From JANNYA01 sp031422315 (GTDB lineage: Bacteria > Pseudomonadota > Gammaproteobacteria > Xanthomonadales > SZUA-5): DNA of 64,000 nucleotides. Location of the stretch: positions 47,736-111,735 of the forward strand of contig JANOQN010000002.1 of the NCBI GenBank assembly GCA_031422315.1, in the 5' to 3' direction. The stretch's first letter is position 1; each line of letters opens with the position of its first letter. Position numbers and translations under genes: made by a program. This document shows, piece after piece, positions 6,844 to 14,522 of the stretch. The notes under the pieces were generated by a model that made no database searches, was not told the origin of the DNA, and saw only the letters and a list, made by a program, of their open reading frames with translations.

Positions 6844-6918
6844 TTGTAAAAACGAATGCATGAGGAATTACATTTTAAACAAATCAATATTTCTCAGACT
6901 CCCTTGTCGTTTTTGCAA
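6844..6918 (+). ncRNA. Minimal Y RNA without tRNA core (YrlB-like, copy C)
   Basis: A 75-nt element with a 12-bp outer helix, TTGTAAAAACGA (6844-6855) with TCGTTTTTGCAA (6907-6918), including one G-U pair. The asymmetric internal loop has 5' ATGCA and 3' GACTCCCTTG. An 8-bp upper helix follows, TGAGGAAT (6861-6868) with ATTTCTCA (6889-6896), and a 20-nt A/U-rich loop. The CGA|ATGC and TTG|TCG junctions and the 10-nt 3' loop match copies A and B exactly in position. This is the plan of a simple Y RNA: Ro-binding stem plus loop. It lies 8 bp before a terminator, consistent with being the last unit of an rsr-Y RNA transcript. Confidence 0.72.
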
Positions 6919-6926
6919 TTTCCAAT

Positions 6927-6956
6927 CGCTTCGAGCGTCTTGCCCAAGCGTTTTTT
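6927..6956 (+). terminator. Terminator ending the rsr/Y RNA array
   Basis: CGCTT (6927-6931) pairs with AAGCG (6946-6950), immediately followed by six T. The stem is short with a 14-nt loop, so strength is moderate. Its position directly after the third Y RNA fits the end of the transcript. Confidence 0.55.
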
Positions 6957-6978
6957 GCGCCAGATCATTATTAAGTAA

Positions 6979-7113
6979 TTCGCGCGATCCACTAGCGCTG
7001 CATTTCAGCAAGCCTTTGGTGATGAGCTATGGCGTATCAGCGATTTTTTGGGCTTTGATATCAATACTTACAGCAAAATCGAACAGATGATTGGCATTCA
7101 AATAGATATTTGA
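6979..7113 (+). pseudogene. Possible C-terminal remnant of an unknown protein
   Basis: After a stop at 6976 this frame reads 44 codons with protein-like composition (AFQQAFGDELWRISDFLGF, then YSKIEQMIGIQIDI) and a proper stop at 7111. There is no start codon before the conserved-looking stretch and no ribosome site. It could be the tail of a gene decayed by recombination next to the Y RNA array, or chance coding. I do not recognise the family. Confidence 0.25.
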
Positions 7114-7115
7114 AT

Positions 7116-9527
7116 CTAAAACCAGTAAGGCGTTCGTTTGGTCGCCGAACTATATTTGTAGCGCTGATGCAGCAGCAAAAAGGCTTGCTTAGATAGCTGC
7201 GAAATCGCTGGACGATCGCAGTATTCGTTCTTAGCTAAATACACGGCGGTACGCAGGCGATTAGGTGTGTCGCTTGCGTTCGGGTTGGCTTTGGCAATTT
7301 CGATCAAGTGTTGCGCATGCAGAGTGCGCCAAGCAGGCAGCTTGCTCATACTTTGCAGCTCACTCTGGCGCTGCTGTTGCTGCTGTGCCGTTAACAGCTG
7401 ATGGGCAATGCGATCGGCATCGACGCGCGGGCCCATGCGGCGCATCCTGCGGTAAGTGGTTTCGGCGTAAGTGCATCTTTCAAAGCCGGAAGAATCTGAT
7501 AGAACCGGCTGTAGGCCCAGATCCCATATCGCGGTTTGGGCATTGAACAAAAAGCGTTGATTATCTTGAATGGCGGCTAGTTTGATTTTCCACGGATTGC
7601 GCTTGGCGTCGAGTAACATCAATGCCTTACGTGCAAGCGCTACTTCGGCCAAAAGCACGGCGCGTGCGAAGCTCATTAATGCAACACGTTGACGCAACGC
7701 AGGCAGCCAAGTGGCGTCAATCGCGGTTTGTAGCAATAGCGCCATGGGCAGCCCGCGGTTCAATACCTGCAGGGCGTCGCTGTCTAAACCCAGCTCGAGT
7801 TTAGCGCTTGGCTTGGGTGATGGTAAGCTGACTAATAAATCTGCATCCGCATTATTGATCAGAATTTCGCGCGGCGCGGTTTGCCAAAATGCCGTCAGCG
7901 TTTGAGCGCGCGCAAACTGCAGCGCTCGGATTCGATTACGTGCGGAAAAATCTGCTTGGATTTCAGGACGGCCAAGCAGCAAGGCCGCAATTGCGTCGCC
8001 TTCATCGGCAGTAACAAACTGCATTTGCAGAAACAAGAAATTGGCGTACGCCGGATGCGCAGGCTTGATTGATAGCAACGCGTGCAAAACTGCCCGATAT
8101 TCGGGTTGATCGATCGTCATAAAGCGCGCGGCAGCAAAGAGCCAAGCGGTGCGCGTTGGGTTGGCCTGATACTTGGCCCAGGCGCTGAGTGCCAATCCAC
8201 GTCGCATACAGGGCTCGCGCAAACCGATATCTAACTCACTACAGATTTGATCGGCGGGGTCAGCGGCATTGATGATGCTGGTTAACCAATTCGACATCGA
8301 CGCGTCGTCGATGGAAACCTGCTGCGGTTGATAAGCGAAATACATGCCACTGGAATAGGCAAGTTCATTCTGCCGCCGATGTAGATATATAAAGTCATTC
8401 AACATGCCTGGATGATCGGTGTCAGAGTTACCGCTACCGCTACCACTATCGCCGTTTAATTCGAGACCTAGCGCGGCTAATTGCTGCGCTGGATTGCCAC
8501 GCAATTTTGCCAAACGCCCCAATGAAGCCAGTCGCGCGCGTTCGGGCTCGGTTTGAGCTGCTTCTAGAGCCTCGGCTATATCAGCGTTCAACTGGGTAAA
8601 ACGCTGTGTGCGCCATTGTTGTAACGCAGTAATCTTTTCGAGCTTGCTAAGCTCCGGAGTGCCGGCCAATGCCTCGGGCGGAATCAGCTCAATCGCGCGC
8701 AGCTCGGCGCGCAGTGCCAGATAAGAAGCCCACTCGGCATAGGGTGATTTAACTGAGATTGCGCGAAACGCTGCCGCAGCCTCTGAGTAGTTTCCTTCAT
8801 AAAATCGCGCGCTGGCGATTTGATATTGACGATCAAATCGGAGCAGTGCCAGCACATCTTTCGGCAAATCTTTCGGCGCTTCTATGATCGCTTGGATATG
8901 CGCTGTTTTAGCGTTCTCGTTGGCGCGATTTTGTGGTTTAAGATCGTCACGAAAATAGCGTGGGCCCAGCGCACAGCGCGCAAATACCTGCTGCTGCGCG
9001 GCAATCCAGTTTTGCAATGCTGGGCTTTGTGCGCCCCACAGTTTGCGGCGCAGATGCAGCGTTGCCAGCGCTTTATCCCATGCGGCAATCGGGCAATTTT
9101 CGAAGGTGTACCAATTGTGCATCGGTGCATCAGCCATTTCGCTTAAGTGCAAAGTAGAATTACTGCCGCCAGTTTCGTCCAGCCAGATTTGGATCGTCTC
9201 GCTAACGCCGCGATAGGCACCGGGCGCGCCATAGTCTCGGTATTGCGAGCCTGCATACTTGCGCACAGCTGCTGGCACTGGCTCATCATTAAGGCGATAC
9301 CAGGAGATGATCAGCGGCATGCGCCACCAATAGTTTTCGACAATGCCTAGCGGCCCTTCTACCAGCTCAGTGAGCGGCTGCTCTGGACCGGACATTGCAG
9401 TAAAGCGTGCGCTTGGGTCGGGTTCTTCATAGCCTGAGGCCCCCGCGTATTCACCGCCCACTAATAGCAAGCCCACGAGCGTTAAAACCCGGGAAAAACT
9501 ATTCTTGCCATTGCTATTTCTTGCCAT
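7116..9527 (-). CDS. Large secreted helical protein of unknown function, paired with a DUF3142 protein
   Basis: 803 residues starting at MARNSNGKNSFSRVL; the next hydrophobic stretch (TLVGLLLVGGEYAGASG) is a signal peptide, so the protein is exported. The mature protein is helical with TPR-like segments (for example YQIASARFYEGNYSEAAAAF, about residues 250-300) and several WY/W-rich stretches near the N-terminus. No catalytic motif is visible. The ATG at 9527 overlaps the stop of the upstream DUF3142 gene by 14 bp and has AAGG upstream; a start 33 bp further up is possible. Overlap implies the two act together. Unrecognised beyond this pairing. Confidence 0.75.
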   Translation of the reverse strand: MARNSNGKNSFSRVLTLVGLLLVGGEYAGASGYEEPDPSARFTAMSGPEQPLTELVEGPLGIVENYWWRMPLIISWYRLNDEPVPAAVRKYAGSQYRDYGAPGAYRGVSETIQIWLDETGGSNSTLHLSEMADAPMHNWYTFENCPIAAWDKALATLHLRRKLWGAQSPALQNWIAAQQQVFARCALGPRYFRDDLKPQNRANENAKTAHIQAIIEAPKDLPKDVLALLRFDRQYQIASARFYEGNYSEAAAAFRAISVKSPYAEWASYLALRAELRAIELIPPEALAGTPELSKLEKITALQQWRTQRFTQLNADIAEALEAAQTEPERARLASLGRLAKLRGNPAQQLAALGLELNGDSGSGSGNSDTDHPGMLNDFIYLHRRQNELAYSSGMYFAYQPQQVSIDDASMSNWLTSIINAADPADQICSELDIGLREPCMRRGLALSAWAKYQANPTRTAWLFAAARFMTIDQPEYRAVLHALLSIKPAHPAYANFLFLQMQFVTADEGDAIAALLLGRPEIQADFSARNRIRALQFARAQTLTAFWQTAPREILINNADADLLVSLPSPKPSAKLELGLDSDALQVLNRGLPMALLLQTAIDATWLPALRQRVALMSFARAVLLAEVALARKALMLLDAKRNPWKIKLAAIQDNQRFLFNAQTAIWDLGLQPVLSDSSGFERCTYAETTYRRMRRMGPRVDADRIAHQLLTAQQQQQRQSELQSMSKLPAWRTLHAQHLIEIAKANPNASDTPNRLRTAVYLAKNEYCDRPAISQLSKQAFLLLHQRYKYSSATKRTPYWF

Positions 9528-10269
9528 TGTTATTCGCCTTACTAAAGTTAGTGCGCCCAATGAACACGTACTGCCGACCTAGTTTGGCACCTTGCCAATC
9601 GGCTTCATCGCTGGCTGTGCCATACGCGTGCCGACAGCGCGGCTCGGGCACAGCCTGCAAGCTGGCTTGCATGATCGCACTTCCTGCCCGGCCCATACGA
9701 AAATACATCGGTACGATTTCATCAACCGGCAATTCATTGGCCGATAAGTTCGCCATCCAGCGATCACCAAAGCACCAGCTTGCCAACGCGGTCATAGATA
9801 TCTGTGTGGCTGCTGGCAAAGCCGCTCGCAGGTCAAGCAATAGCGCTAGCAGGAAAGCGCGCGCTGAGGGTTTCGCTTCGAAATCAATTTGGATTACCGT
9901 ACTTGCCTTATGTTGATTCCAAGTCACAATCGCCGCAACAATTGATTGGCGCTGCTTGGTGGTACCTGCGAACGGTTGGTTTGGATCGACGTCAAAGTGA
10001 AACACTGGAACAACAGCCACTTTCGCCGGCAGGTGCAGTGGATTGCGCCTAGGCGTAATGCGCACTTGATCGCCAGTCAGCCAGAAACTTTGCACCTGCA
10101 CGGCAGCGCCCGTCTGTGCGTCGCTAGGCAAGCTCAACGACTGCTGCGGGCGATCCCAGAGCCACAGCATGCGCGCCGGTAATGATTGTATTGCTGAGCG
10201 CGATGACTGTGCTTCAGCAGGCCATGCCGAGCTCATCAATACCAACAGCCATAACGGGCGCATATTCAT
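9514..10269 (-). CDS. DUF3142 family secreted protein
   Basis: 251 residues with a clear signal peptide (MNMRPLWLLVLMSSAWPAEA). The mature protein matches the DUF3142 pattern as I remember it: an LWLWDRP start, VVPVFHFDVDP, TVIQIDFEAKPSAR, ISMTALASWCFGDRW and DEIVPMYFRMG. Strand-ending acidic residues (HFDVD, QIDFEA, VDEIVPM) suggest a TIM-barrel glycosidase-like fold, which is inference. It lies directly upstream of, and overlaps, the 803-residue exported protein, so the two are one operon. Biological role unknown. Confidence 0.72.
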   Translation of the reverse strand: MNMRPLWLLVLMSSAWPAEAQSSRSAIQSLPARMLWLWDRPQQSLSLPSDAQTGAAVQVQSFWLTGDQVRITPRRNPLHLPAKVAVVPVFHFDVDPNQPFAGTTKQRQSIVAAIVTWNQHKASTVIQIDFEAKPSARAFLLALLLDLRAALPAATQISMTALASWCFGDRWMANLSANELPVDEIVPMYFRMGRAGSAIMQASLQAVPEPRCRHAYGTASDEADWQGAKLGRQYVFIGRTNFSKANNNGKK

Positions 10270-10437
10270 ACGGCACGCTTCTCAGTCAATTCGCACCCGG
10301 CCATAGCGCGGTTAGCGCTTCGACGGGCAGGTGAAGTGACGCTTGACCCGCTCGATCTAGGTGTAGAAACAGTAGAGATGGCGCGGGGATCGATCGGGCT
10401 ATGGTTGATTGTCCGCCTTCCATAGTCTGCCCTCCAT

Positions 10438-10483
10438 AAAAACCTGACGCGAAAAACTTAACGCGAAATCGCGCCAGGTTTTT
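10438..10483 (-). terminator. Terminator of the 10.5-kb small secreted protein
   Basis: AAAAACCTGACGCG (10438-10451) pairs with CGCGCCAGGTTTTT (10470-10483), with one mismatch, directly past the stop at 10490 on the minus strand. The T run on the minus strand completes an intrinsic terminator. Confidence 0.75.
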
Positions 10484-10489
10484 CAAGGG

Positions 10490-10885
10490 TTAGGGTTCGC
10501 CTATTTCGTAATCGTAGGATTCGACCAGCTTGCCATCCATTTTCACATCCAGCCGATAGTCGCCAATCGGCCAATCGCGCGGCAACGATATCTTTGCATT
10601 GATGGTGTTGACAAGGAGCCCATCGGCCTTGAATTCGGTTACCTTCACGTTCGACGCCGCATTGGTTTCAACCGCCCAAAATTCAACGGTGAAATCGTGG
10701 TTGCCCGCTTTGACTTCGTTGAGCTTGATTTCAAAATGTTGCACATGATCAGTTGCCAGGAATACTTCCACTTCTTCACCTGGGCTGCCGCCGTCATCCT
10801 GCGAAAAAGTAACGGACTCAATATTCAAAGCCGACGCGGACATTGTCCAACCCAACAACAGGGCAGAAAGAATCTTACGGTTCAT
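10490..10885 (-). CDS. Small secreted protein of unknown function
   Basis: 131 residues. MNRKILSALLLGWTMSASA is a signal peptide ending in ASA. The mature part alternates short strands (VEVFLATDHVQHFEIKLNEV, DYRLDVKMDGKLVESYDYEI), suggesting an immunoglobulin-like or beta-sandwich fold. No cysteines in the mature part and no catalytic motif. The ATG at 10885 has AGGGAA 7 bp upstream; an in-frame ATG five codons earlier is less well placed. It stands alone, with its own terminator. Not recognised. Confidence 0.65.
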   Translation of the reverse strand: MNRKILSALLLGWTMSASALNIESVTFSQDDGGSPGEEVEVFLATDHVQHFEIKLNEVKAGNHDFTVEFWAVETNAASNVKVTEFKADGLLVNTINAKISLPRDWPIGDYRLDVKMDGKLVESYDYEIGEP

Positions 10886-11273
10886 GATGTTCCCTAACAA
10901 GATGCGCTGGATTGCGCATTAGCACGGTATGCAGACAAGGCTTAATGCGCTATGAGTTGGCGCATTGAATAGCAATTTTTAGGGGCTAGCCAGCAAAATG
11001 CTGGCCCCGTCTAATTCCGGCGGCGCTGCCATAATTTTGGCTTGCAATTGCCCTGAAGCAGTCAGTTTAGCGGGCGCTTTCTGCGCTTCGGTAGCGCAAA
11101 GGTATGGTCGATTGCTTCTGACGCCAAAACGTCGAAAGAGCCTTGCGGGAATGATTGCTGAGTGCGATGTGTCTGCTGTACCGCCCGCTGAGCTTGCTTG
11201 CGCTTAATTGAGGCTGGCCGCCTGAGTTATTACTTGAGTTAGTATGTGGGTAGCGTGCTCAGGAAACCTATCA
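10886..11273. other. Gene-free interval with one hairpin
   Basis: No supportable gene in 388 bp. GCCAGC-AAAAT-GCTGGC (10989-11005) forms a hairpin without a T tract. The interval must hold divergent promoters for the small secreted protein and the permease, but I see no convincing -35/-10 pair. Confidence 0.4.
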
Positions 11274-12584
11274 ATGTCCACACTAAATACGCGCACGAAC
11301 TCACAGCTGATACGTGCGCTTGGCCCGGTTATGCTGGGTGCGGCGATCATCAACGTCATTGTTGGCGGCGGCATTTTTAGGCTGCCGGCGACGCTCTCGG
11401 CCGATTTGGGTTCGGCTTCACCGCTCGCGTTTGTGCTCGGTGCGTTATTGATGTTGCCGGTGACGCTATGCTTTGCGGCTGTGGGATCTCGCGTGGTTGA
11501 TACCGGCGGACCTTATAGCTATCTACACGTTGGTTTTGGCCCAAGCGCTGGGTTTGTTGCGGGCGCTTTGATGTGGATTGGCAACATCACGTCCAGCGCG
11601 GGAATTGCAGCTGCGCTGTTCGACTTATTAGCGCTGTATTGGCCGCAGGCAGCTGAGTTACGCGTGCTGTGTTTGGTAGTGCTTTATGGGATTTTGATTG
11701 TGCTCAACTGCTACGGGGTAGCGCTGGGTGGGCGCGTGCTGGTGGCATTCGCAACGCTCAAATTGGCGCCGTTGTTTTTATTGGTCTTGGCGGGTTTGTT
11801 TTTGGCTGATTTTTCCAGCTTGAACTGGACTTCGGTGCCTAGCGCGGTTGCGCTCGGCACTTCGATGGTGGCGGTGATTTTCGCGTATTCGGGAATTGAA
11901 ACTGCACTTACGCCAAGCGGTGAGGTGAGAGATCCGGCGCGCGATGTGCCACGTGCCGCTTTAATGGCTAGCTTGCTGGTAATCGTGCTTTACGTCGGTA
12001 TCCAAAGCGTATGCCAAGCCGTTTTGGGTGCCAAATTAGCGACCGATACCACAGCGGTCGCCAGCGCTGCCGGCGCGCTTTGGCAGCCGGGCAAAACCAT
12101 CGTGCTGATCACCATGGCAATCTCGATGTCAGGATTTTTAATGGGCAATCTACTCGGTTCTGCGCGCGTGGCGTATGCGCTCGGGCGAGATGGCTTTTTA
12201 CCATCGGCCTTGAGCGCGATCAGCCAGCGCGGTGTGCCGCATTGGGCTATCGTGGTGCATGCAAGCTTGGCCTGCGCGTTGGCGTGTGTTGGGCAATTTG
12301 AGTTCTTGATCTTGATGAGTGCAGGGGCCAACTGTTTGATCTATTTGGGTGTGGCCGCAGTAGCCTGGCGTTTGCATTCGTCTAATGGCGAGCATGTTTT
12401 CAAAATGCCGGGTGGGGCGTTTTTGATGCCCATGTTAGCCAGCGCTGCTATGCTGTTTGTGCTCAGCACTTTAGGTCGCCAAGAGTGGTTGGCGATGGCA
12501 TTGTCGTTGGCTGCTTTGAGCGCGGTTTACTTGGGCATGCGTTTGCGAGCGAAGCATAAAACCGAGGTTATTCGGGAAAATTGA
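11274..12584 (+). CDS. APC-superfamily amino acid permease
   Basis: 436 residues with about 12 hydrophobic segments. The first helix contains NVIVGGGIFRLPATL, the APC GxGIF substrate-contact motif. YSYLHVGFGP, and FAYSGIETALTPSGEVRDPARDVPRA with the conserved FAYSG(I/W)E signature of helix 6, are characteristic. It should be an inner-membrane proton- or exchange-coupled transporter for amino acids or amines; substrate cannot be deduced. The ATG at 11274 has AGGA 9 bp upstream and begins ten residues after an alternative in-frame start. It stands alone. Confidence 0.9.
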   Translation: MSTLNTRTNSQLIRALGPVMLGAAIINVIVGGGIFRLPATLSADLGSASPLAFVLGALLMLPVTLCFAAVGSRVVDTGGPYSYLHVGFGPSAGFVAGALMWIGNITSSAGIAAALFDLLALYWPQAAELRVLCLVVLYGILIVLNCYGVALGGRVLVAFATLKLAPLFLLVLAGLFLADFSSLNWTSVPSAVALGTSMVAVIFAYSGIETALTPSGEVRDPARDVPRAALMASLLVIVLYVGIQSVCQAVLGAKLATDTTAVASAAGALWQPGKTIVLITMAISMSGFLMGNLLGSARVAYALGRDGFLPSALSAISQRGVPHWAIVVHASLACALACVGQFEFLILMSAGANCLIYLGVAAVAWRLHSSNGEHVFKMPGGAFLMPMLASAAMLFVLSTLGRQEWLAMALSLAALSAVYLGMRLRAKHKTEVIREN

Positions 12585-12666
12585 CGCGAGCCAACCTTTT
12601 ATCAAAAACGAAAGATTTAGCTTGTTGCACCGGTCTGATCTCTGATCTATCGCGAGGAAATCTGAC

Positions 12667-13530
12667 ATGCCAGCCTGCAATAAAACGCTTTGCGCATTGA
12701 TTGCATTCGCGCTGTTTTTCATTGAATCACAAGCGGTTGCTCAAAGCAGCGTTTCGCAGCAGGTGCTAAAACAGCAGCGAGCTCAAGAAGCTCGATCCCA
12801 GGTCCAAGCAGAATCGCAAGCCAAACTAGAGGCACAAGCCAAACTAGAGGCACAAGGCAAACTAGAAGCGCAGGCCAAAGTAGAGGCACAAGCCAAATTA
12901 GAGGCACAGGCCAAACTAGAGGCACAGGCCAAACTAGAGGCACAAGCCAAACAAGAGGCACTGGCCAAACTAGAAGCGCAGGCCAAAGTAGAGGCACAAG
13001 CCAAATTAGAAGCGAAGGCCAAAGCAGAGGCGGAGGCTAGAGCGCAAGTGCAGGAAAAACTAAGCGCGCGGGCGAAGGCGCTTACCGATACTCCACAAGC
13101 GGGTCAAGCACCAGCTTCGACGACAGCTAACGCGCTATCTGACAAAGGCCCTAGATTTATTGAACGCGACAGATTGGTGCTCGATCTGGAAAAAAATCTG
13201 CAATGGACTAAAGCTGATAACGGCCGGGATATTAGCTGGAAGCAAGCCGCGCAATATTGTCAAAGCCAAGGTTTTGAACTGCCTACCCCGAATCAGTTAA
13301 TGAGCATGTTCGATCAATCTGGAGATTCGGTGGTCCTTTGCGGCAGCGCGCGCTGCAAACTACCCAATATGTTTCAGTTGACTAGTCCTTTCGGATTTTA
13401 CTGGACTGGAGAACGCAAAAATGCCGTCGAATTTGTCTATTTGGCCTTGGACTTTGGTATCAGAGATGTTGCACACCCTGACGTAAGTAGCGATCTACGC
13501 GCGCTGTGTGTCAAATCCAGTGAAGGCTAA
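12667..13530 (+). CDS. Secreted Lcl/DUF1566-domain protein with QAKLEA repeats
   Basis: 287 residues in three parts: a signal peptide (MPACNKTLCALIAFALFFIES, cleavage near AVA-QS); a low-complexity helical region (residues about 35-135) of tandem Q-A-K-L-E-A units; and a C-terminal domain of about 115 residues. That last domain matches DUF1566/Lcl: DLEKNLQWTKADNG, SWKQAAQYCQSQGFELPTPNQL, FYWTGER and LRALCVK. In Legionella Lcl this domain follows repeats and binds glycans or surfaces. The repeats are alanine-rich with alternating charges, so a long surface stalk is plausible. Repeat number is likely variable between strains. Confidence 0.8.
   Translation: MPACNKTLCALIAFALFFIESQAVAQSSVSQQVLKQQRAQEARSQVQAESQAKLEAQAKLEAQGKLEAQAKVEAQAKLEAQAKLEAQAKLEAQAKQEALAKLEAQAKVEAQAKLEAKAKAEAEARAQVQEKLSARAKALTDTPQAGQAPASTTANALSDKGPRFIERDRLVLDLEKNLQWTKADNGRDISWKQAAQYCQSQGFELPTPNQLMSMFDQSGDSVVLCGSARCKLPNMFQLTSPFGFYWTGERKNAVEFVYLALDFGIRDVAHPDVSSDLRALCVKSSEG
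12814..13035 (+). repeat. 18-bp tandem coding repeat (QAKLEA units)
   Basis: About twelve 18-bp units with consensus CARGCCAAACTAGAGGCA, each encoding Q-A-K-L-E-A with V, G or Q variants. Blocks such as GAAGCGCAGGCCAAAGTAGA recur twice, showing growth by unequal recombination of multi-unit segments. The frame is kept throughout. Confidence 0.9.
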
Positions 13531-13709
13531 GTTGGAATCGCACCATCTTTTTCTTTTCATACATGTCAAAAAACCGTAATAAAATCATGGGGCTAGATTA
13601 TTTGGAATTGCTTGGCTAATAGAACAATTCCTCTAGATCGACTGACTCAGGCTAACGCAGCAACCCAGTCAAAACTATCGGGTTTCCTCAACCACATAGG
13701 CGCTATCCC

Positions 13710-14513
13710 ATGAAATCATTGGTATCGAAATTCGCTTTGCACGCTGTGATGTTTTTCAGCGCAGTTGTCATGAGCTTTCAGGTGCATGCGCTGGTTTATA
13801 GCGTTAACCAGGGCGATTCAACCGCATTTGCTGACGCGATCGAGCTGGCAAATGCTTCACCAGAAGCGGATGTGATTGAACTAGCAGGCGGCGTTTATGT
13901 GCTGCGTGCTGCTTTCCAGGGCAAAGATGGCTGGGCCGCTTTGCCCGTCATTACCGGGCAGCTTCTGATTCGCGGCGCACACGCAGAATTGCGGGCGTAC
14001 ACCAATCGCAGCCTGCATTTGCTAGAAGTAGCGGCGGATGCCGCGCTGAAAATTGAAGGCGTTACCCTAGCCGAAGGCACTAATGGTGCGCTGGTCAATT
14101 ATGGCCGCACTGAGCTGCGAGGAGTTGCGGTCATTGATCAAAACACCCGTAGCGCACCAGCGATTATTAGCAATTTTGGTGATTTGACGCTGGCGCGCTG
14201 TGAGCTGAGCTTCAACACCCTCAGCGCCGCGCAAAACGCCGGCACGATCATCAATTACGGATTTGTCGCGATCAATAACACGCGCATTCGCGGCAATGTG
14301 GTGTCGAGGCGGTATGAATCTCTGATTTTGGCCTCAGCACTGCTGAACTATGGCGTAGCCGAATTGCACCACGTGTCGATTTTGGAAAACGAGGCCCTCA
14401 GTGGTTCGCAAGGCTTGAGCGCTAGTGGCGTTACTGATGCGCTGATCAATCAGGGTGTGGGTTCGATGAAAGTTAGTTTCTTGACTTCAGTCAATAACAT
14501 TCCAGTTAATTAA
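13710..14513 (+). CDS. Secreted right-handed beta-helix-like protein
   Basis: 267 residues. The signal peptide ends near FQVHA. The N-terminal part (VNQGDSTAFADAIELANASPEADVIELAGGVYVLR) is the opening found in secreted pectate-lyase-like or autotransporter-passenger beta-helices. It is followed by repeated short strands separated by N-Y-G or N-F-G turns (LVNYGRTELRGV, IISNFGDLTLARC, IINYGFVAINNT, LLNYGVAELHHV, LINQGVGSMKVS). Each coil is about 30-45 residues. No catalytic residues recognised. Likely a surface or periplasmic structural protein; function unknown. Confidence 0.7.
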   Translation: MKSLVSKFALHAVMFFSAVVMSFQVHALVYSVNQGDSTAFADAIELANASPEADVIELAGGVYVLRAAFQGKDGWAALPVITGQLLIRGAHAELRAYTNRSLHLLEVAADAALKIEGVTLAEGTNGALVNYGRTELRGVAVIDQNTRSAPAIISNFGDLTLARCELSFNTLSAAQNAGTIINYGFVAINNTRIRGNVVSRRYESLILASALLNYGVAELHHVSILENEALSGSQGLSASGVTDALINQGVGSMKVSFLTSVNNIPVN

Positions 14514-14522
14514 GATCGGTAG

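Noticed and set aside
10998..11207. 69-codon frame upstream of the permease
   Set aside because: No ribosome site, no homology recognised, lies in a likely regulatory gap.
12719..13022. Long antisense frames opposite the QAKLEA repeat
   Set aside because: They arise from the periodic repeat and have no independent start signals or family resemblance.
12814..13035. CRISPR array
   Set aside because: Units are 18 bp with no spacers and keep a coding frame; they are protein repeats.
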